Assembly (NCBI RefSeq): GCF_036169555.1
Contig: NZ_CP108032.1
Coordinates: forward strand, 3,038,001-3,102,000
Length of the DNA: 64,000 nt
Direction of reading: 5' to 3'
Origin: Streptomyces sp. NBC_00306
GTDB lineage: Bacteria > Actinomycetota > Actinomycetes > Streptomycetales > Streptomycetaceae
The notes beneath the pieces are model-generated. The model was not told the origin of the DNA and did no database searches. It saw nothing but the letters and a program-made list of their open reading frames with translations. The translations under genes were made by a program, and so were the position numbers. Shown here in pieces: positions 41,830-50,232 of this stretch. Each line of letters begins with the position of its first letter. Within the stretch, counting starts at the first letter, position 1.

Positions 41830-42669
41830 TCAGTCCTTCACGGCGCCGCCCAGGCCGGACACCAGGCGCCGTTGCACGAGGACGAAGAAGACCAGGACGG
41901 GCACGGTCATCACCGTGGAGCCGGCCATGATGCCGCCCCAGTCGTTCTCGTCCGGCTTGAAGAACACCAGCAGCGCCATCGGCAGGGTCGACTGCGAGGT
42001 GTCGCTGATGATGAAGGACTTGGCGAACAGGAAGTCGTTCCAGGTGGAGATGAACGAGAAGACGCTCGTCGCCACAAGTCCCGGGAACACCAGCGGGAAC
42101 AGGATCTGCCACAGGAAGCGTGTCCGGCTCGCCCCGTCGATGTACGCGGCCTCCTCCAGCGCCTCCGGCACCGCCTTCACGAAGCCCCGCAGCATCCAGA
42201 TCGCAAACGGCAGCGAGAACGCGATGTGCGGAAGGATCAGCGAACCCAGGGTGTTGAGCTGGCCGAAGTCCCGCATGAGGAAGAACAGCGGGATCGTCAG
42301 CGCCTCGATCGGCACCATCTGCGCCACGAGGAACATGATCAGCAGGGTCGTGCGGAACCGGAAACGGAACCGTGTGACGGCGGTCGCCGCGAGGAAGGCG
42401 ATCAGGGCGGACGCGATGACCACCACCCCGGCGACGAACAGGCTGTTGAGGAAATAGCGGCCGAATTCCTGCTGTTCGAAGACGCGGCGGAAGGAGTCGA
42501 GCGACGGCGAGAGCGTCCAGGGACGCGGGTCGGTGGACTGGATCTCGCCGGCCGGTTTGAACGCGGAGAGCACCATCCAGTACAGCGGGAAGGCCACGAT
42601 CACCGCGATGACGAGCGCGGATGCCTCGGCCGCGAGGCGCCAGGGACGGCGGATACGGAGCGAGCTCAC
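41830..42669 (-). CDS. Sugar ABC transporter permease (MalG-type)
   Basis: A 279-residue carbohydrate-uptake-1 family permease with six membrane segments, starting ALVIAVIVAFPLYWMVLSAF. The EAA loop for the ATPase is EALEEAAYIDGASRTRFLWQILFP. GTG 42669 overlaps the stop of the first permease (GTGA), showing coupling. No ATPase gene is present in the operon; Streptomyces importers of this class commonly share the ATPase MsiK encoded elsewhere. Confidence 0.93.
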   Translation of the reverse strand: MSSLRIRRPWRLAAEASALVIAVIVAFPLYWMVLSAFKPAGEIQSTDPRPWTLSPSLDSFRRVFEQQEFGRYFLNSLFVAGVVVIASALIAFLAATAVTRFRFRFRTTLLIMFLVAQMVPIEALTIPLFFLMRDFGQLNTLGSLILPHIAFSLPFAIWMLRGFVKAVPEALEEAAYIDGASRTRFLWQILFPLVFPGLVATSVFSFISTWNDFLFAKSFIISDTSQSTLPMALLVFFKPDENDWGGIMAGSTVMTVPVLVFFVLVQRRLVSGLGGAVKD

Positions 42670-43628
42670 AGTTCTTCTCCCTGGCGTCGCAGAAGGCGCA
42701 GATAGACGAGGGTGACGGCCAGCAGAATCAGCAGCATGACGATGCCGATCGCGGAGCCCAGGCTGTACTGCGAGGACGCGAAGGCCTTCTGATAGGCGTA
42801 CACATTGAGCACGAGATTCTGGCCGGCGATGCCTCCGCCGTTCGTCATCACATAGATCTGCGTGAAGACCTTGAAGTCCCAGATGATCGACTGAATGGTG
42901 ACGACGACGAGAATGGGCCGCAGCATCGGCGCCATGACGGAGCGCCAGATACGCCACTGCGACGCACCGTCCAGGGAGGCCGCCTCCAGCACCTCGGAGG
43001 GGATCGACCGGATGCCCGCGTAGACCGTGACCATCACGAACGGGAACGAGCACCACACCACTTCGAAGAGCACGAGAGCGAACGCGCTGTAGCGCCCGTA
43101 CGTCCAGGAGTGGTCGCCGAGACCGAGGATGCGGTTGACCGGACCGAAGTCCGGGTCGAAGAGGAAGACCCAGACGGTGGAGCCGGTGATGGCAGGGGTG
43201 GCCCAGGCGCCGAGCGCGGCCATCATCAGCGCGAGCCGGGGCACCGCCCGGATGCGCGTCAGCAGCACGGCGAGCGTGCAGCCGACGGCGAGGGTGGCGA
43301 CGACACAGGCGGCCGCGAAGACGACGGTGGCGAGCAGGACCTCCCAGAACTGGCTGTCGGCGAAGAGCGTGCGGTAGTTGCCGAAGCCCTGGAAGGTGGT
43401 CGGTTCGCCGCCGCTGACCTGTGCCTGGGTGTATTCGAGGAACGAGATCAGGCCGAGCTGGTAGATCGGATAGACGAGCAGTCCGGCGAGGACGACCAGG
43501 GCGGGCGCGAGATAGACCCAGGGGGTCCAGCGTCCGTCGCGCCGTTTCGTGCGGCGGCTTCCGGCCGGGGCCGGCGCGGTCCTGACGGGGACCGCGGCCG
43601 GCTCGGCGGCTGTCGCTTGGTGCGTCAT
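42666..43628 (-). CDS. Sugar ABC transporter permease (MalF-type)
   Basis: A 320-residue permease: Pro/Ala-rich cytoplasmic N-terminus, then six membrane segments from WVYLAPALVVLAGLLVYPIYQLG. EAA loop is EVLEAASLDGASQWRIWRSVMAP. It starts 5 bp after the binding-protein stop and overlaps the second permease by 4 bp, typical of a CUT1 importer operon. Confidence 0.93.
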   Translation of the reverse strand: MTHQATAAEPAAVPVRTAPAPAGSRRTKRRDGRWTPWVYLAPALVVLAGLLVYPIYQLGLISFLEYTQAQVSGGEPTTFQGFGNYRTLFADSQFWEVLLATVVFAAACVVATLAVGCTLAVLLTRIRAVPRLALMMAALGAWATPAITGSTVWVFLFDPDFGPVNRILGLGDHSWTYGRYSAFALVLFEVVWCSFPFVMVTVYAGIRSIPSEVLEAASLDGASQWRIWRSVMAPMLRPILVVVTIQSIIWDFKVFTQIYVMTNGGGIAGQNLVLNVYAYQKAFASSQYSLGSAIGIVMLLILLAVTLVYLRLLRRQGEEL

Positions 43629-43633
43629 GACGG

Positions 43634-44938
43634 TCAGCCCGCGGCGGAGAACGCCGTGTCCATCTTCTTGGCGGCGTCACCCGACGCCGCGGCCACATCC
43701 TTCTTGCCGCTGACGATCTCCTGGAACATCGTCGGCAGGACGAGCGAGGAGTCGATCTGTCCCCATCCGGGCGAGGCCGGCACGAACTTGGCGCCCGAGG
43801 CGAGCGTCTCGACGAACGGGGCGACGAACGGCTCCTTCTTCGCCACCTCGGAACGCACGTCGGTGTACGTCGGCAGGAAGCCCATCGCCGCGAAGAGCTT
43901 GCGCTGCGTCTCCTTGCCGGCGAGCTCCTTCATGAGGTCCACCGCGAGTGTGCGGTGCGAACTGCTCTTGAGGACACCGACGTTGTTGCCGCCGGCGAAG
44001 GCGGGCGCCGTCTCCCCGGACGTGACCCCCGGCAGCGGCACGACCGCGTACTTGCCCTTGACCGAGCCCGCTTCCACGGCCTGGTGGCTGAAGTCGCCGC
44101 CTATCGCCATGGCCGCCTTGCCGGACGCGAAGGCGGTGACGGTCGCGTTGCCGCCCATGGAGGCGCACTTGGCGGCCGGGCAGTTGTCGTCGCCGAACAG
44201 CGAGGTGTAGGCCGTGATGCCCTTCTGGGCGGCCGGGCTGTTGATGGCGGACTTGTAGGTACCGCCGTCCTCCTTCGCCAGTTCACCGCCGTTGGCCCAG
44301 ATGAAGGGCATCGCTCCGTAGGTGTAGGCGCCGCCGACCGCGATCCCGTACAGGTCGGGCTTCTCGGCGCGGATCTTCTTGGCGGTGGAGATCAGCTCGT
44401 CCTGCGTCTTCGGGGGCTTCAGGCCCAGTTCGCCGAAGACGTCGGTGCGGTAGTACAGGGCCCGTACACCGACGAAGAAGGGCGCGCCGTAGATCTTGCC
44501 GTCGACGGTGACCGACTGGGTGGCCGTCGGGTCGGCGGACTTCGCGTCCTCCCAGTCCCCGAACTCCTTGCTGACGTCCTCGAGTCCGCCGTCCTTGACG
44601 TAGCCGGCGGTGTCGGTGTTGCCGTACTCGATCAGGTCCGGGGCGCTCTTCGGGTCGTTGAAGGCCGCCTTGATCCGCTGGGCGCGGGTCTCGACGGGGA
44701 TGTACTCGATCTCGACCTTGCTGTCCTTGTGCTTCTCGGTGAAGGCGGCGACGGCCTCGTCGACGACCTTCTCCTTGGGCTTGTTGTTGACCTCCTGGAA
44801 CAGCCAGACCCGCAGGGTCCCCTTCTTCTCATCCTTGTCGGCACTGCTGTCGGAGGTCTGCGGGGCACAGGCGGTGGCGGTGAGGCCCGCCAGAACAAGT
44901 GCCGTGACGGGTGCGGCGATTCGGGCGCTGAGCTTCAT
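43634..44938 (-). CDS. Sugar-binding lipoprotein of ABC importer
   Basis: A 434-residue extracellular solute-binding protein, family 1. Lipoprotein signal peptide MKLSARIAAPVTALVLAGLTATAC with lipidated Cys24 expected; the mature part starts with an Asp/Lys-rich linker and has the fold markers LRVWLFQE and PDLIEYGNTDTAGYVK. With two permeases and a GH20 enzyme downstream, the ligand is likely an N-acetylglucosamine-containing oligosaccharide, as in the dasABC type of system (inference). The chosen ATG 44938 removes a 32-residue open extension. A GTTGC-N7-GCAAC palindrome is about 25 bp upstream. Confidence 0.92.
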   Translation of the reverse strand: MKLSARIAAPVTALVLAGLTATACAPQTSDSSADKDEKKGTLRVWLFQEVNNKPKEKVVDEAVAAFTEKHKDSKVEIEYIPVETRAQRIKAAFNDPKSAPDLIEYGNTDTAGYVKDGGLEDVSKEFGDWEDAKSADPTATQSVTVDGKIYGAPFFVGVRALYYRTDVFGELGLKPPKTQDELISTAKKIRAEKPDLYGIAVGGAYTYGAMPFIWANGGELAKEDGGTYKSAINSPAAQKGITAYTSLFGDDNCPAAKCASMGGNATVTAFASGKAAMAIGGDFSHQAVEAGSVKGKYAVVPLPGVTSGETAPAFAGGNNVGVLKSSSHRTLAVDLMKELAGKETQRKLFAAMGFLPTYTDVRSEVAKKEPFVAPFVETLASGAKFVPASPGWGQIDSSLVLPTMFQEIVSGKKDVAAASGDAAKKMDTAFSAAG

Positions 44939-44960
44939 GGGTGTTCCCCTACGGGTCATC

Positions 44961-44977
44961 GTTGCAACATACGCAAC
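44961..44977. promoter_or_regulatory. Candidate operator upstream of the sugar importer operon
   Basis: GTTGC and GCAAC flank seven bases (17 bp overall), 23-39 bp upstream of the binding-protein ATG, where a repressor would block transcription or initiation. The symmetry suits a LacI/GntR/ROK-type regulator, but no regulator gene is adjacent and the site does not look like a DasR site. Confidence 0.45.
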
Positions 44978-45082
44978 CAACGTTTCGTGCTGCACAACAC
45001 GCAGGAGGCTAGAGCCGCTCAAACACGGGGACAAGAGGTCTCAACCACCTTGTGACCGCCGGGTGCACTCCGTGCAACGCGA

Positions 45083-45124
45083 ACGGCCCCTGCGGCGCGC
45101 ACAGATGCGCGCCACAGGGGCCGT
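45083..45124. terminator. Bidirectional terminator-like hairpin
   Basis: ACGGCCCCTG/CAGGGGCCGT encloses a second stem GGCGCGC/GCGCGCC with single unpaired bases between them. It lies after the DUF3039 stop (minus strand) and upstream of the sugar importer promoter. Confidence 0.8.
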
Positions 45125-45174
45125 ACCGGTTCGGGGTTCCGGCCGCCGGGACCCGGTGGGTCCGCGGCCGGGGG

Positions 45175-45462
45175 TTACTTCTTGTCCTTGCCGCCCTTGT
45201 CCTTGTCGCCGCCCGGGCCCATGGACTCGTAGATCTCCTTGCACATCGGGCAGACCGGGTACTTCTTGGGGTCGCGCCCCGGCACCCAGACCTTCCCGCA
45301 CAGCGCCACGACGGGAGTGCCGTCGAGGGCACTCGCCATGATCTTGTCCTTCTGGACGTAGTGGGCGAAGCGCTCGTGGTCGCCGTCGCCGCTCGACACC
45401 TGCGGCGTCGGTTCTACGAGGGTTCCCGTCCCAGTCCCGCGCTCGGGCTCAAGAGTGCTCAT
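45175..45462 (-). CDS. DUF3039 domain protein
   Basis: A 95-residue protein of the actinobacterial DUF3039 family. Conserved features are HYVQKDKI, GTPVVALCGKVWVPGRDP and a CPMC pair; with the earlier LCGK cysteine these could bind zinc. The C-terminus is a charged GGDKDKGGKDKK tail. ATG 45462 is chosen (GGAG three bases upstream); TTG at 45471 is an in-frame alternative. Function unknown; conserved next to the YqgE gene. Confidence 0.88.
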   Translation of the reverse strand: MSTLEPERGTGTGTLVEPTPQVSSGDGDHERFAHYVQKDKIMASALDGTPVVALCGKVWVPGRDPKKYPVCPMCKEIYESMGPGGDKDKGGKDKK

Positions 45463-45543
45463 GAGCTCCAAGGGTACTCACACCCGCGACCCCCCGGCGC
45501 CGTCGGTCCCGGCTCGCCGTCGGCCCGCGGTGCCACCCGCCGG

Positions 45544-46113
45544 TCAGTTCAGCGAGGGGTCGTCCGGATACGTCGCGAACATCGCCAGTTCGTTGCGCTG
45601 TCTGCGCAGCACCGCCCGCCACAGCGTCTCCGGCTGCGGCGACGACACATCGCCGGGCTCGGACTCCACGACGTACCAGGCGCCCTCGCCGAGCTCGTCC
45701 TCCAGCTGGCCCGGCCCCCACCCCGCGTACCCGGCGAAGATGCGCAGCGAGCCGAGCGCCGCGCCGAGGAGCTCCGGGGGTGTCTCCAGATCGACCAGGC
45801 CGATCGCGCCGTAGACCCGGCGCCAGCCGAGCGGACCCTCGTCGCCCGGGATCACGGCCACACCGAGCGCCGAGTCCAGGGAGACCGGGCCGCCCTGGAA
45901 GACCACACCGGGGTCGCCGGCCAGCCCGGCCCAGGGCTCCAGGATGTCGCCGACGTCGACGGGGGTCGGCCGGTTGAGGACCACGCCGAGGGAGCCCTCG
46001 TCGTCGTGGTCGAGCAACAGGACCACCGCCCGGTCGAAGTTGGGGTCGGCGAGGGCGGGTGTGGCGACGAGCAGCCGCCCTGTGAGCGAGGACACCTCGG
46101 TCATGCGAGACAT
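45544..46113 (-). CDS. YqgE/AlgH family protein (DUF179)
   Basis: A 189-residue member of the YqgE/AlgH family. Typical segments: GRLLVATPALADPNFDRAVVLLLDHDDEG, GVVLNRPT, VFQGGPVS and GYAGWGPGQLEDELGEGAWYV. The biochemical role of the family is unsettled. An in-frame ATG three codons later (46104) is an equally possible start. It is divergent from murA, with a 272-bp gap that must carry both promoters. Confidence 0.92.
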   Translation of the reverse strand: MSRMTEVSSLTGRLLVATPALADPNFDRAVVLLLDHDDEGSLGVVLNRPTPVDVGDILEPWAGLAGDPGVVFQGGPVSLDSALGVAVIPGDEGPLGWRRVYGAIGLVDLETPPELLGAALGSLRIFAGYAGWGPGQLEDELGEGAWYVVESEPGDVSSPQPETLWRAVLRRQRNELAMFATYPDDPSLN

Positions 46114-46385
46114 GATCCCGCATCTTGGCCCGGCGCGTGGCCCGAGCGAGGACAGTGTGAGAACCGGCGCAGCTCAGGACGGGCCGCGGCACCGGCCGGA
46201 GCCCGCCCTCGGCGGTGACGCTCCGCGAAACCGCATGAACCGTACGTGTTGTACCGAATTCATTACGCGTCTGAAGCGTCCTTGCCCTTACGGGGCAGGG
46301 GTGACAGCCCCTTACCCTTTTCTCTGGCCCCCTGTCCGACCTTCCCCTCGTACCACTGAGGGGGACCCTCCGGAACGCGAGATTC

Positions 46386-47726
46386 ATGACCGGCACAGAC
46401 GATGTACTGCTTGTCCACGGCGGAACCCCGCTGGAGGGCGAAATCCGCGTCCGCGGCGCCAAGAACCTGGTGCCGAAGGCCATGGTCGCCGCTCTGCTCG
46501 GCAGCGGGCCGAGCAGGCTGCGCAACGTGCCCGACATCCGCGATGTGCGGGTCGTCCGCGGACTGCTGCAGCTGCACGGTGTGACGGTGCGGCCGGGCGA
46601 GGAGCCCGGCGAGCTGGTGCTCGACCCGACGCACGTCGAGAGCGCCAACGTCGCCGACATCGATGCCCACGCGGGTTCCTCCCGGATCCCGATCCTCTTC
46701 TGCGGCCCCCTGCTGCACCGCCTCGGCCATGCCTTCATCCCCGGCCTCGGCGGCTGCGACATCGGCGGTCGTCCGATCGACTTCCACTTCGACGTGCTGC
46801 GCCAGTTCGGCGCGACCATCGAGAAGCGGGCGGACGGGCAGTACCTGGAGGCCCCGCAGCGACTGCGCGGCACCAAGATCCGTCTGCCGTACCCGTCGGT
46901 CGGCTCCACCGAGCAGGTGCTGCTGACGGCGGTGCTGGCGGAGGGCGTCACCGAGCTGTCGAACGCGGCGGTGGAACCGGAGATCGAGGACCTCATCTGC
47001 GTGCTGCAGAAGATGGGCGCCATCATCTCCATGGACACCGACCGGACGATCCGGATCACCGGTGTCGACCAGCTCGGCGGCTACAACCACAAGGCGCTCC
47101 CGGACCGCCTGGAGGCGGCCTCCTGGGCGTCCGCGGCGCTCGCCACCGAGGGCAACATCTATGTGCGCGGCGCCCAGCAGCGCTCGATGATGACGTTCCT
47201 GAACACGTACCGGAGGGTCGGTGGCGCGTTCGAGATCGACGACGAGGGCATCCGCTTCTGGCACCCGGGCGGCTCGCTCAACGCCATCGCGCTGGAGACG
47301 GACGTGCACCCCGGTTTCCAGACCGACTGGCAGCAGCCCCTGGTGGTGGCCCTCACGCAGGCCGCCGGGCTCTCCATCGTCCACGAGACGGTCTACGAGT
47401 CCCGTCTCGGCTTCACCTCCGCGCTCAACCAGATGGGCGCACACATCCAGCTGTACCGCGAGTGCCTGGGCGGCTCCGACTGCCGCTTCGGCCAGCGCAA
47501 CTTCCTGCACTCGGCGGTCGTGTCGGGCCCGACGAAGCTCCAGGGCGCGGATCTGGTCATTCCCGACCTGCGCGGCGGCTTCTCGTACCTGATCGCGGCA
47601 CTGGCGGCGCAGGGGACCTCCCGCGTCCACGGCATCGACCTGATCAACCGCGGCTACGAGAACTTCATGGAGAAGCTCATGGAGCTCGGCGCCAAGGTCG
47701 AGCTGCCCGGCGGCGCGCTCGTCTGA
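46386..47726 (+). CDS. murA: UDP-N-acetylglucosamine 1-carboxyvinyltransferase
   Basis: A 446-residue EPSP-synthase-fold enzyme that transfers enolpyruvate from PEP to UDP-GlcNAc, the first committed step of peptidoglycan synthesis in the cytoplasm. Substrate residues GAKNLVPK (Lys-Asn pair) are near 24-31, and the catalytic cysteine that fosfomycin targets is in GGCDIGGRPIDFHF. The arginine loop is DLRGGFSYLIAALAAQG. Several segments (YESRLGFTSALNQMGAHIQLYRECLGG) diverge from the E. coli enzyme, as in the second actinobacterial MurA type. The stop is followed by a 15-bp terminator stem. Confidence 0.92.
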   Translation: MTGTDDVLLVHGGTPLEGEIRVRGAKNLVPKAMVAALLGSGPSRLRNVPDIRDVRVVRGLLQLHGVTVRPGEEPGELVLDPTHVESANVADIDAHAGSSRIPILFCGPLLHRLGHAFIPGLGGCDIGGRPIDFHFDVLRQFGATIEKRADGQYLEAPQRLRGTKIRLPYPSVGSTEQVLLTAVLAEGVTELSNAAVEPEIEDLICVLQKMGAIISMDTDRTIRITGVDQLGGYNHKALPDRLEAASWASAALATEGNIYVRGAQQRSMMTFLNTYRRVGGAFEIDDEGIRFWHPGGSLNAIALETDVHPGFQTDWQQPLVVALTQAAGLSIVHETVYESRLGFTSALNQMGAHIQLYRECLGGSDCRFGQRNFLHSAVVSGPTKLQGADLVIPDLRGGFSYLIAALAAQGTSRVHGIDLINRGYENFMEKLMELGAKVELPGGALV

Positions 47727-47769
47727 CGCCGTAGGGCGTAGGAGACGTCAGAGAGACCGACAACGCACA

Positions 47770-47803
47770 GAAGGGCGGCCACCCACTCGGGTGGCCGCCC
47801 TTC
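47770..47803. terminator. Bidirectional terminator between murA and hupA
   Basis: GAAGGGCGGCCACCC and GGGTGGCCGCCCTTC make a perfect 15-bp stem with a 4-nt loop and A/T-flanked ends. It separates the convergent murA and HU genes. Confidence 0.93.
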
Positions 47804-47884
47804 GTGTCGCCAGGGAGTGTCCACGGAGTGCCGTCGTCCGCCCGGAGGACGGGGGACGACACTTCGCGGACACCACCCAGGTGC

Positions 47885-48166
47885 TTACTTGCCCTTTGCG
47901 GCTTCCTTGAGCTTCGAGCCCGCGGAGACCTTCACGCTGTAGCCGGCCGGGATCTGGATCGGGTCGCCGGTCTGCGGGTTACGAGCGGTGCGAGCGGCAC
48001 GGTGGGTGCGCTCGAAGGTCAGGAAGCCGGGGATGGTGACCTTCTCGTCACCCTTGGCGACAACCTCGCCGACGGTCTCGGCGAGGGCGGCCAGCACGGC
48101 GTCGGCGTCCTTGCGGGTCACCTCGGCGCGGTCGGCCAGCGCGGCCACCAGCTCACTGCGGTTCAT
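47885..48166 (-). CDS. hupA: HU-family nucleoid protein
   Basis: A 93-residue histone-like HU protein of the short, non-tailed type. N-terminal helices MNRSELVAALADRAEVTRKDADAVL, then the beta-arm with the GFLTFERTHRAARTARNPQTGDPI signature whose tip Pro intercalates in the minor groove. ATG 48166 has GGGAG upstream. It compacts and bends DNA; this is the vegetative HU of Streptomyces (as opposed to the tailed HupS). Confidence 0.96.
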   Translation of the reverse strand: MNRSELVAALADRAEVTRKDADAVLAALAETVGEVVAKGDEKVTIPGFLTFERTHRAARTARNPQTGDPIQIPAGYSVKVSAGSKLKEAAKGK

Positions 48167-48449
48167 GTTCTTACTCCCGTGTTCTTCTTGCCTGTCAGGC
48201 GTGAGATCGAAGCCGATGCTGCCAGGGCCCTCGGACAGTCCCCGGACCCGGGTCTGCAGTTCCAGACCCTCGCGCCCGATTACGCATCCTGCCCCCACCA
48301 ACGGCGGGAAAGCCAATCCGGCACCCTCCAGAGTCACACGAAAAGCGCCACTGCCTCGTCGTGGTGACGTTCCGTCCACTCGCTGGAGACTCCCTGGAGC
48401 CGCCGGGCTATGGTCCGCCACCCTAGAGCGGCGGCCGGGGCCCCGCGAC

Positions 48450-49874
48450 TCACGACGCGCCGGTGGTCGCGCCCACAGCCTTCGCGGCGTTGCGCACCGC
48501 ACCGGCGACCGCCCCCGCGACCTTGTCGTTGAAGACGGAGGGGATGATGTAGTTCGGGTTCAGCTCGTCCTCGGTGACGACGTCCGCGAGCGCGGTCGCG
48601 GCCGCGAGCATCATCTCGGTGTTGACGGTGCGGGAGTGAGCGTCCAGCAGACCGCGGAAGACGCCCGGGAACACCAGGACGTTGTTGATCTGGTTCGGGA
48701 AGTCGGAGCGGCCGGTGGCCACAACCGCCGCCGTCTGACGCGCGATTGCCGGGTCGACCTCGGGGTCGGGGTTCGCGAGCGCGAAGACGATGGCGCCGTC
48801 CGCCATGGCCGCGACGTCCTCGCCGCCGAGTACGTTGGGGGCCGAGACGCCGATGAAGACGTCCGCACCGACCGTGGCCTGCTTGAGCGTGCCGCGGACA
48901 CCCTCGGGGTTGGTGTTGTCGGCGATCCAGCGCAGCGCGGAGCCCGGGGCCGCGTCCACGAGGTCCTCGCGCTCCGCGTGCACCACACCGTGGATGTCGG
49001 CGACGACGGCGTGCTTCACACCCGCCGCGATCAGCAGTTTCAGGATGGCCGTACCCGCCGCGCCGGCACCGGACATGACGACCCGTACGTCACCGACCTC
49101 CTTGCCGACCACGCGCAGGGCGTTGGTCAGCGCGGCCAGCACCACGATGGCGGTGCCGTGCTGGTCGTCGTGGAAGACGGGGATGTCCAGGGCCTCCCGC
49201 AGCCGCGCCTCGATCTCGAAGCAGCGGGGCGCGGAGATGTCCTCCAGGTTGATACCGGCGAAGCCCGGGGCGATCGCCTTGACGATCGCGACGATCTCGT
49301 CGGTGTCCTGGGTGTCCAGGCACAGCGGCCAGGCGTCGATGCCGGCGAACCGCTTGAACAGGGCCGCCTTGCCCTCCATGACGGGCAGCGCGGCCATCGG
49401 CCCGATGTTGCCGAGGCCGAGGACGGCGGAGCCGTCGGTGACCACGGCGACGGAGTTGCGCTTGATGGTGAGGCGGCGGGCGTCCTCGGGGTTCTCGGCG
49501 ATCGCCATGCAGACCCGCGCCACACCCGGCGTGTAGATCATCGAGAGATCGTCACGGTTGCGGATGGGGTGCTTGGACTGCATCTCGATCTTGCCGCCGA
49601 GGTGCATCAGGAACGTACGGTCGGAGACCTTGCCGACGACGACACCGATGATCTCGCGCAGTTCCTCGACGATCTCGTCGGCGTGCGTGGTGGAGCTGGC
49701 CGCGATCGTCACGTCGATCCGCAGCTTCTCGTGGCCGGAGGCGGTCACGTCCAGGCCGGTCACGGAGCCGCCGGAGGACTCCACGGCCGTGGTCAGCTGG
49801 GAGACCGCGGTTCCGCTCGCGGGCACCTCCAGCCGGACCGTCATCGAGTACGAGACGCTGGGCGCCGTTGCCAT
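48450..49874 (-). CDS. NAD-dependent malic enzyme
   Basis: A 474-residue oxidative decarboxylase converting malate to pyruvate and CO2. An N-terminal ACT-like domain (about 8-85) precedes the malic enzyme core: YTPGVARVC (substrate), K in GKAALFKRFAGIDAWP, metal ligands in INLEDISAPRCFEIE and FHDDQHGTAIV, and the Rossmann motif VVMSGAGAAGTAIL. In S. coelicolor the orthologue in this neighbourhood is the NAD-specific enzyme. ATG 49874 starts the gene. Confidence 0.93.
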   Translation of the reverse strand: MATAPSVSYSMTVRLEVPASGTAVSQLTTAVESSGGSVTGLDVTASGHEKLRIDVTIAASSTTHADEIVEELREIIGVVVGKVSDRTFLMHLGGKIEMQSKHPIRNRDDLSMIYTPGVARVCMAIAENPEDARRLTIKRNSVAVVTDGSAVLGLGNIGPMAALPVMEGKAALFKRFAGIDAWPLCLDTQDTDEIVAIVKAIAPGFAGINLEDISAPRCFEIEARLREALDIPVFHDDQHGTAIVVLAALTNALRVVGKEVGDVRVVMSGAGAAGTAILKLLIAAGVKHAVVADIHGVVHAEREDLVDAAPGSALRWIADNTNPEGVRGTLKQATVGADVFIGVSAPNVLGGEDVAAMADGAIVFALANPDPEVDPAIARQTAAVVATGRSDFPNQINNVLVFPGVFRGLLDAHSRTVNTEMMLAAATALADVVTEDELNPNYIIPSVFNDKVAGAVAGAVRNAAKAVGATTGAS

Positions 49875-50035
49875 GACCGGGTTCCTCTGCTTTCCCTAGC
49901 TTCATTGCCATGCGGCCGTGGCTACTGCCCGGCGACGCCTTCCGATGGTCGCACCTACCTGCGGGTAGCAGGTAATACTGGTCGTTTAGTTTTCGGAAAG
50001 CTTTTTCCACCATACGAGATATGCAGGGGAAACAG

Positions 50036-50070
50036 AAGAGGCCCACGTCCCGAGGGGGCGTGGGCCTCTT
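50036..50070. terminator. Terminator-like hairpin after the HelD-type gene
   Basis: AAGAGGCCCACG/CGTGGGCCTCTT, perfect 12-bp stem with 11-nt loop. It lies in the 49875-50232 gap between the helicase stop and the malic enzyme start; the remainder of that 358-bp gap includes an AT-richer stretch (49970-50030) that probably contains the malic enzyme promoter. Confidence 0.85.
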
Positions 50071-50232
50071 CCGATGTGGTGTAAGTGACACCGACCCGCC
50101 ATGCTCGCCTCGCGGCAAGTGGTCGCTCTGAGCGACGAAGGTTGGGCCCGGGGGCTTGGATCGGGCCGGTGTCACGACAAGGCTAACAAAGACTCCCCGA
50201 AGGTGATTCCCCTACGACGAGTTGACCGCGGA

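Noticed and set aside
45449..47059. 536-residue minus-strand frame opposite murA
   Set aside because: Antisense shadow of murA that joins out-of-frame YqgE sequence.
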